Source of the DNA: CAJXYS01 sp913063035
GTDB lineage: Bacteria > Pseudomonadota > Alphaproteobacteria > Rhodobacterales > Rhodobacteraceae
Assembly (NCBI RefSeq): GCF_050586465.1
Contig: NZ_JBOCEG010000005.1
Location: 1-64,000 of the forward strand
DNA length: 64,000 nucleotides
Direction: 5' to 3'
Both the position numbers and the translations under genes were made by a program. Shown piece by piece: positions 62,869-64,000 of this stretch. Each line of letters starts with the position of its first letter. Position 1 is the stretch's first letter. Below the pieces are notes generated by a model. The model was not told the DNA's origin. It did not search any database and was given only the letters and a program-made list of their open reading frames with translations.

Positions 62869-63542
62869 AGGTCCGCCCCCGCCGATTGCAGCCGCCGGTC
62901 CCGGATCCGCAGCACCCTGGCCGCGACCTGGGCCTTGGCGGCGCGGATCAGGTTCAGGTCATGGGTGGCCACCAGCACGGTCTTGCCCATCCGGTTGAGC
63001 TCCACCAGCAGCCGCAGCAGCCGCTGCGCCATGTCCCAGTCGATATTGCCCGTCGGCTCGTCGGCCAGGATGACGTCCGGCGACAGCACCACCGCCCGGG
63101 CGAGTGCGGCGCGCTGGCGCTCGCCGCCCGACAGTTCGGGCGGGCGGGCGCCACGGCGCCCGTCGAGCCCGACCCAGGCCATGAGTTCGTCGATATTGCC
63201 GGCCTCCGATGACGGATCCCGCCCCGACACGGCCAGCGGCAGCGCCACGTTCTCGGCCACCGACAGGTGGTCGAGGAACTGGCAGTCCTGGTGCACGATC
63301 CCGATACGCCGGCGGTTCAGCGCCACCGCGTCGCGGCTCATGGCCCGGACATCCGTTCCGAAGACCCGCACCGCCCCGCGCGTCGGCATCAGTTCCATGT
63401 AGCAGAGCTTGAGGAACGTGGTCTTGCCGGCACCCGAGGGGCCGGTCAGGAAATGGAACGATCCCGGCGCCAGCTGCAGCGTCATGCCGGCCAGCAGGTC
63501 GTCACTGTTGTAGCTGTAGGCCGCCTCGTCGAGTTCGATCAA
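62865..63542 (-). CDS. ftsE: Cell division ATP-binding protein FtsE
   Basis: 225 residues, ABC ATPase. Walker A LTGPSGAGKTTFLKL near residue 34, Q-loop VHQDCQFLDHLS, signature LSGGERQRAALARAV, Walker B VILADEPTGNID and ATHDLNLIRAA. I start at TTG 63542 (IELDEAAYSY), the common N-terminus of FtsE in this group; no ATG is present nearby and the ribosome site is weak. Divergent from the zinc-ribbon gene. Confidence 0.92.
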   Translation of the reverse strand: MIELDEAAYSYNSDDLLAGMTLQLAPGSFHFLTGPSGAGKTTFLKLCYMELMPTRGAVRVFGTDVRAMSRDAVALNRRRIGIVHQDCQFLDHLSVAENVALPLAVSGRDPSSEAGNIDELMAWVGLDGRRGARPPELSGGERQRAALARAVVLSPDVILADEPTGNIDWDMAQRLLRLLVELNRMGKTVLVATHDLNLIRAAKAQVAARVLRIRDRRLQSAGADL

Positions 63543-63631
63543 TCTCTGCCTGCGCTCCCTCCCGGTCGGACCCCTGGCCCGGCGGCGTGCCCGCCTTACC
63601 TGCCGTATCGAAGGCTTGGATTGCAAGGCTT

Positions 63632-63645
63632 TGGTGTTTACACCA
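63632..63645. promoter_or_regulatory. 14-bp palindrome between ftsE and the zinc-ribbon gene
   Basis: TGGTGT-TT-ACACCA is a perfect 6-bp dyad in the 156-bp divergent region. A TTGCAA (63621-63626) lies just before it, but no convincing -10 follows at 17 bp. It may be an operator for either gene; no factor can be named. Confidence 0.35.
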
Positions 63646-63698
63646 TTCTGATAGCGGATCCCGGGCGACCACGCGCCCGTCACCAGCCGGAGAGCAGA

Positions 63699-64000
63699 AT
63701 GCGTCTCGTTTGCCCAAAATGCGGTGCCCAATACGAGGTCGATACGGCCGCCATTCCGGAAAACGGACGCGACGTCCAGTGTTCGAGCTGTGGACACACC
63801 TGGCTTCAGTACCGTGACGACCGCAGGCCCGCGCCCAGGCGGTCGCCCGAGCCCGCCGCGGCGACGCCTGAGGCGACAACACCGCCCGCGCCCGCGTCCG
63901 AGCCAGGGTCCGAGCCAGGACCTGAGCCAGAGGGCGTGTCGGAGCAACCGCCGAAATCCGCCGCGGAGCCCGCGCCGCCGGAGCCAGGGGAGACCCCGGA
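63699..64000 (+). CDS. Zinc-ribbon domain protein, MJ0042 type (partial, runs off the right edge)
   Basis: At least 100 residues; no stop before the window ends. The first 40 residues are a zinc ribbon: RLVCPKCGAQYEVD and VQCSSCGHTWLQYR, four Cys in two CxxC pairs. From about residue 47 the sequence becomes Pro/Glu/Ala-rich and disordered with short repeats (EPGSEPGPEPEG). Such proteins in Alphaproteobacteria usually have a membrane helix further on, beyond the window. AGAG precedes the ATG. Function unknown. Confidence 0.83.
   Translation, partial: MRLVCPKCGAQYEVDTAAIPENGRDVQCSSCGHTWLQYRDDRRPAPRRSPEPAAATPEATTPPAPASEPGSEPGPEPEGVSEQPPKSAAEPAPPEPGETP

Noticed and set aside
63840..64000. Short 12-base near-repeats GAGCCAGG in the partial zinc-ribbon gene
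   Set aside because: They encode a Pro/Glu-rich disordered tail and look like simple codon-level low complexity, not a CRISPR or mobile repeat.

Overview
The window is about 64 kb of very GC-rich, gene-dense bacterial chromosome. The gene content points to an alphaproteobacterium of the order Rhodobacterales (Rhodobacter/Roseobacter type). Lineage markers are the PetP/PetR regulator pair, a ChvI-ChvG-HprK-RapZ-EIIA-HPr cluster divergent from pckA, two ethylmalonyl-CoA pathway enzymes closely resembling Rhodobacter sphaeroides Mcd and Mcl1, and a NavAb-type voltage-gated sodium channel like those of marine roseobacters. I found about 73 protein genes (the last runs off the right edge) and no tRNA, rRNA, CRISPR array, insertion sequence, integrase or phage gene. 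It reads as core chromosome.

Layout. 1-72 is an uninterrupted run of C, most likely an assembly or sequencing artefact. 82-6418: branched-chain aminotransferase, petP-petR, then an HDAC-like deacetylase, xseB, ispA and dxs (isoprenoid precursors). 6617-14071 (minus): sodium channel, RNA uracil methyltransferase, VOC protein, two tandem ABC exporters, two tandem LysE exporters. 14128-18267: CCA-adding enzyme, CoA pyrophosphatase and Hsp33, then a NUDIX gene and a PP2C-type phosphatase. 18359-23950: threonine dehydratase and argG (divergent), DUF1810, a sulfotransferase/class IV aminotransferase pair, a secreted MsrA. 23963-31848: parC, an SDR, a HIG1-like small membrane protein, cobalamin adenosyltransferase, etfBA, DUF6473, 3-hydroxybutyryl-CoA dehydrogenase. 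31852-39142: acyltransferase, HPr, EIIA, RapZ, HprK, ChvG, ChvI (one minus-strand run), then divergent pckA. 39176-41782: TauE/SafE permease and methylsuccinyl-CoA dehydrogenase. 41788-50494 (minus): recO, DUF1491, era, rnc, lepB, acpS, pdxJ, DUF2062, rel, rpoZ, folK, a typical alphaproteobacterial housekeeping block. 50595-54825: NYN protein, VTT membrane protein, cytochrome c, ispH, DUF3429, rnhA, TetR regulator. 54828-64000: fmt, a catalytically degenerate deformylase paralogue, def, a PatB/MalY aminotransferase, mcl1, a flavodoxin-fold oxidoreductase, accA, acylphosphatase, plsC-like, ftsX, ftsE and a partial zinc-ribbon gene.

Connections. dxs, ispA and ispH are three isoprenoid genes at two sites. 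Mcd and Mcl1 are two steps of acetyl-CoA assimilation, with etfBA the likely electron acceptor for Mcd. ChvG/ChvI plus the nitrogen-type PTS proteins sit opposite pckA, a known ChvI-regulated gluconeogenic gene in related bacteria. Genes are packed tightly. Many neighbours overlap by ATGA or TGATG, and several convergent pairs overlap at their stop codons.

I see no clearly new multi-gene system. The observations most worth following are the deformylase paralogue with HExxH changed to HQxxH, the overlapping palindromes between chvI and pckA, the inverted repeat inside the petP promoter, short sequence words shared upstream of mcd and mcl1, and a possible leaderless TetR gene behind paired inverted repeats. 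Everything here is read by eye; no database search or folding calculation was run.
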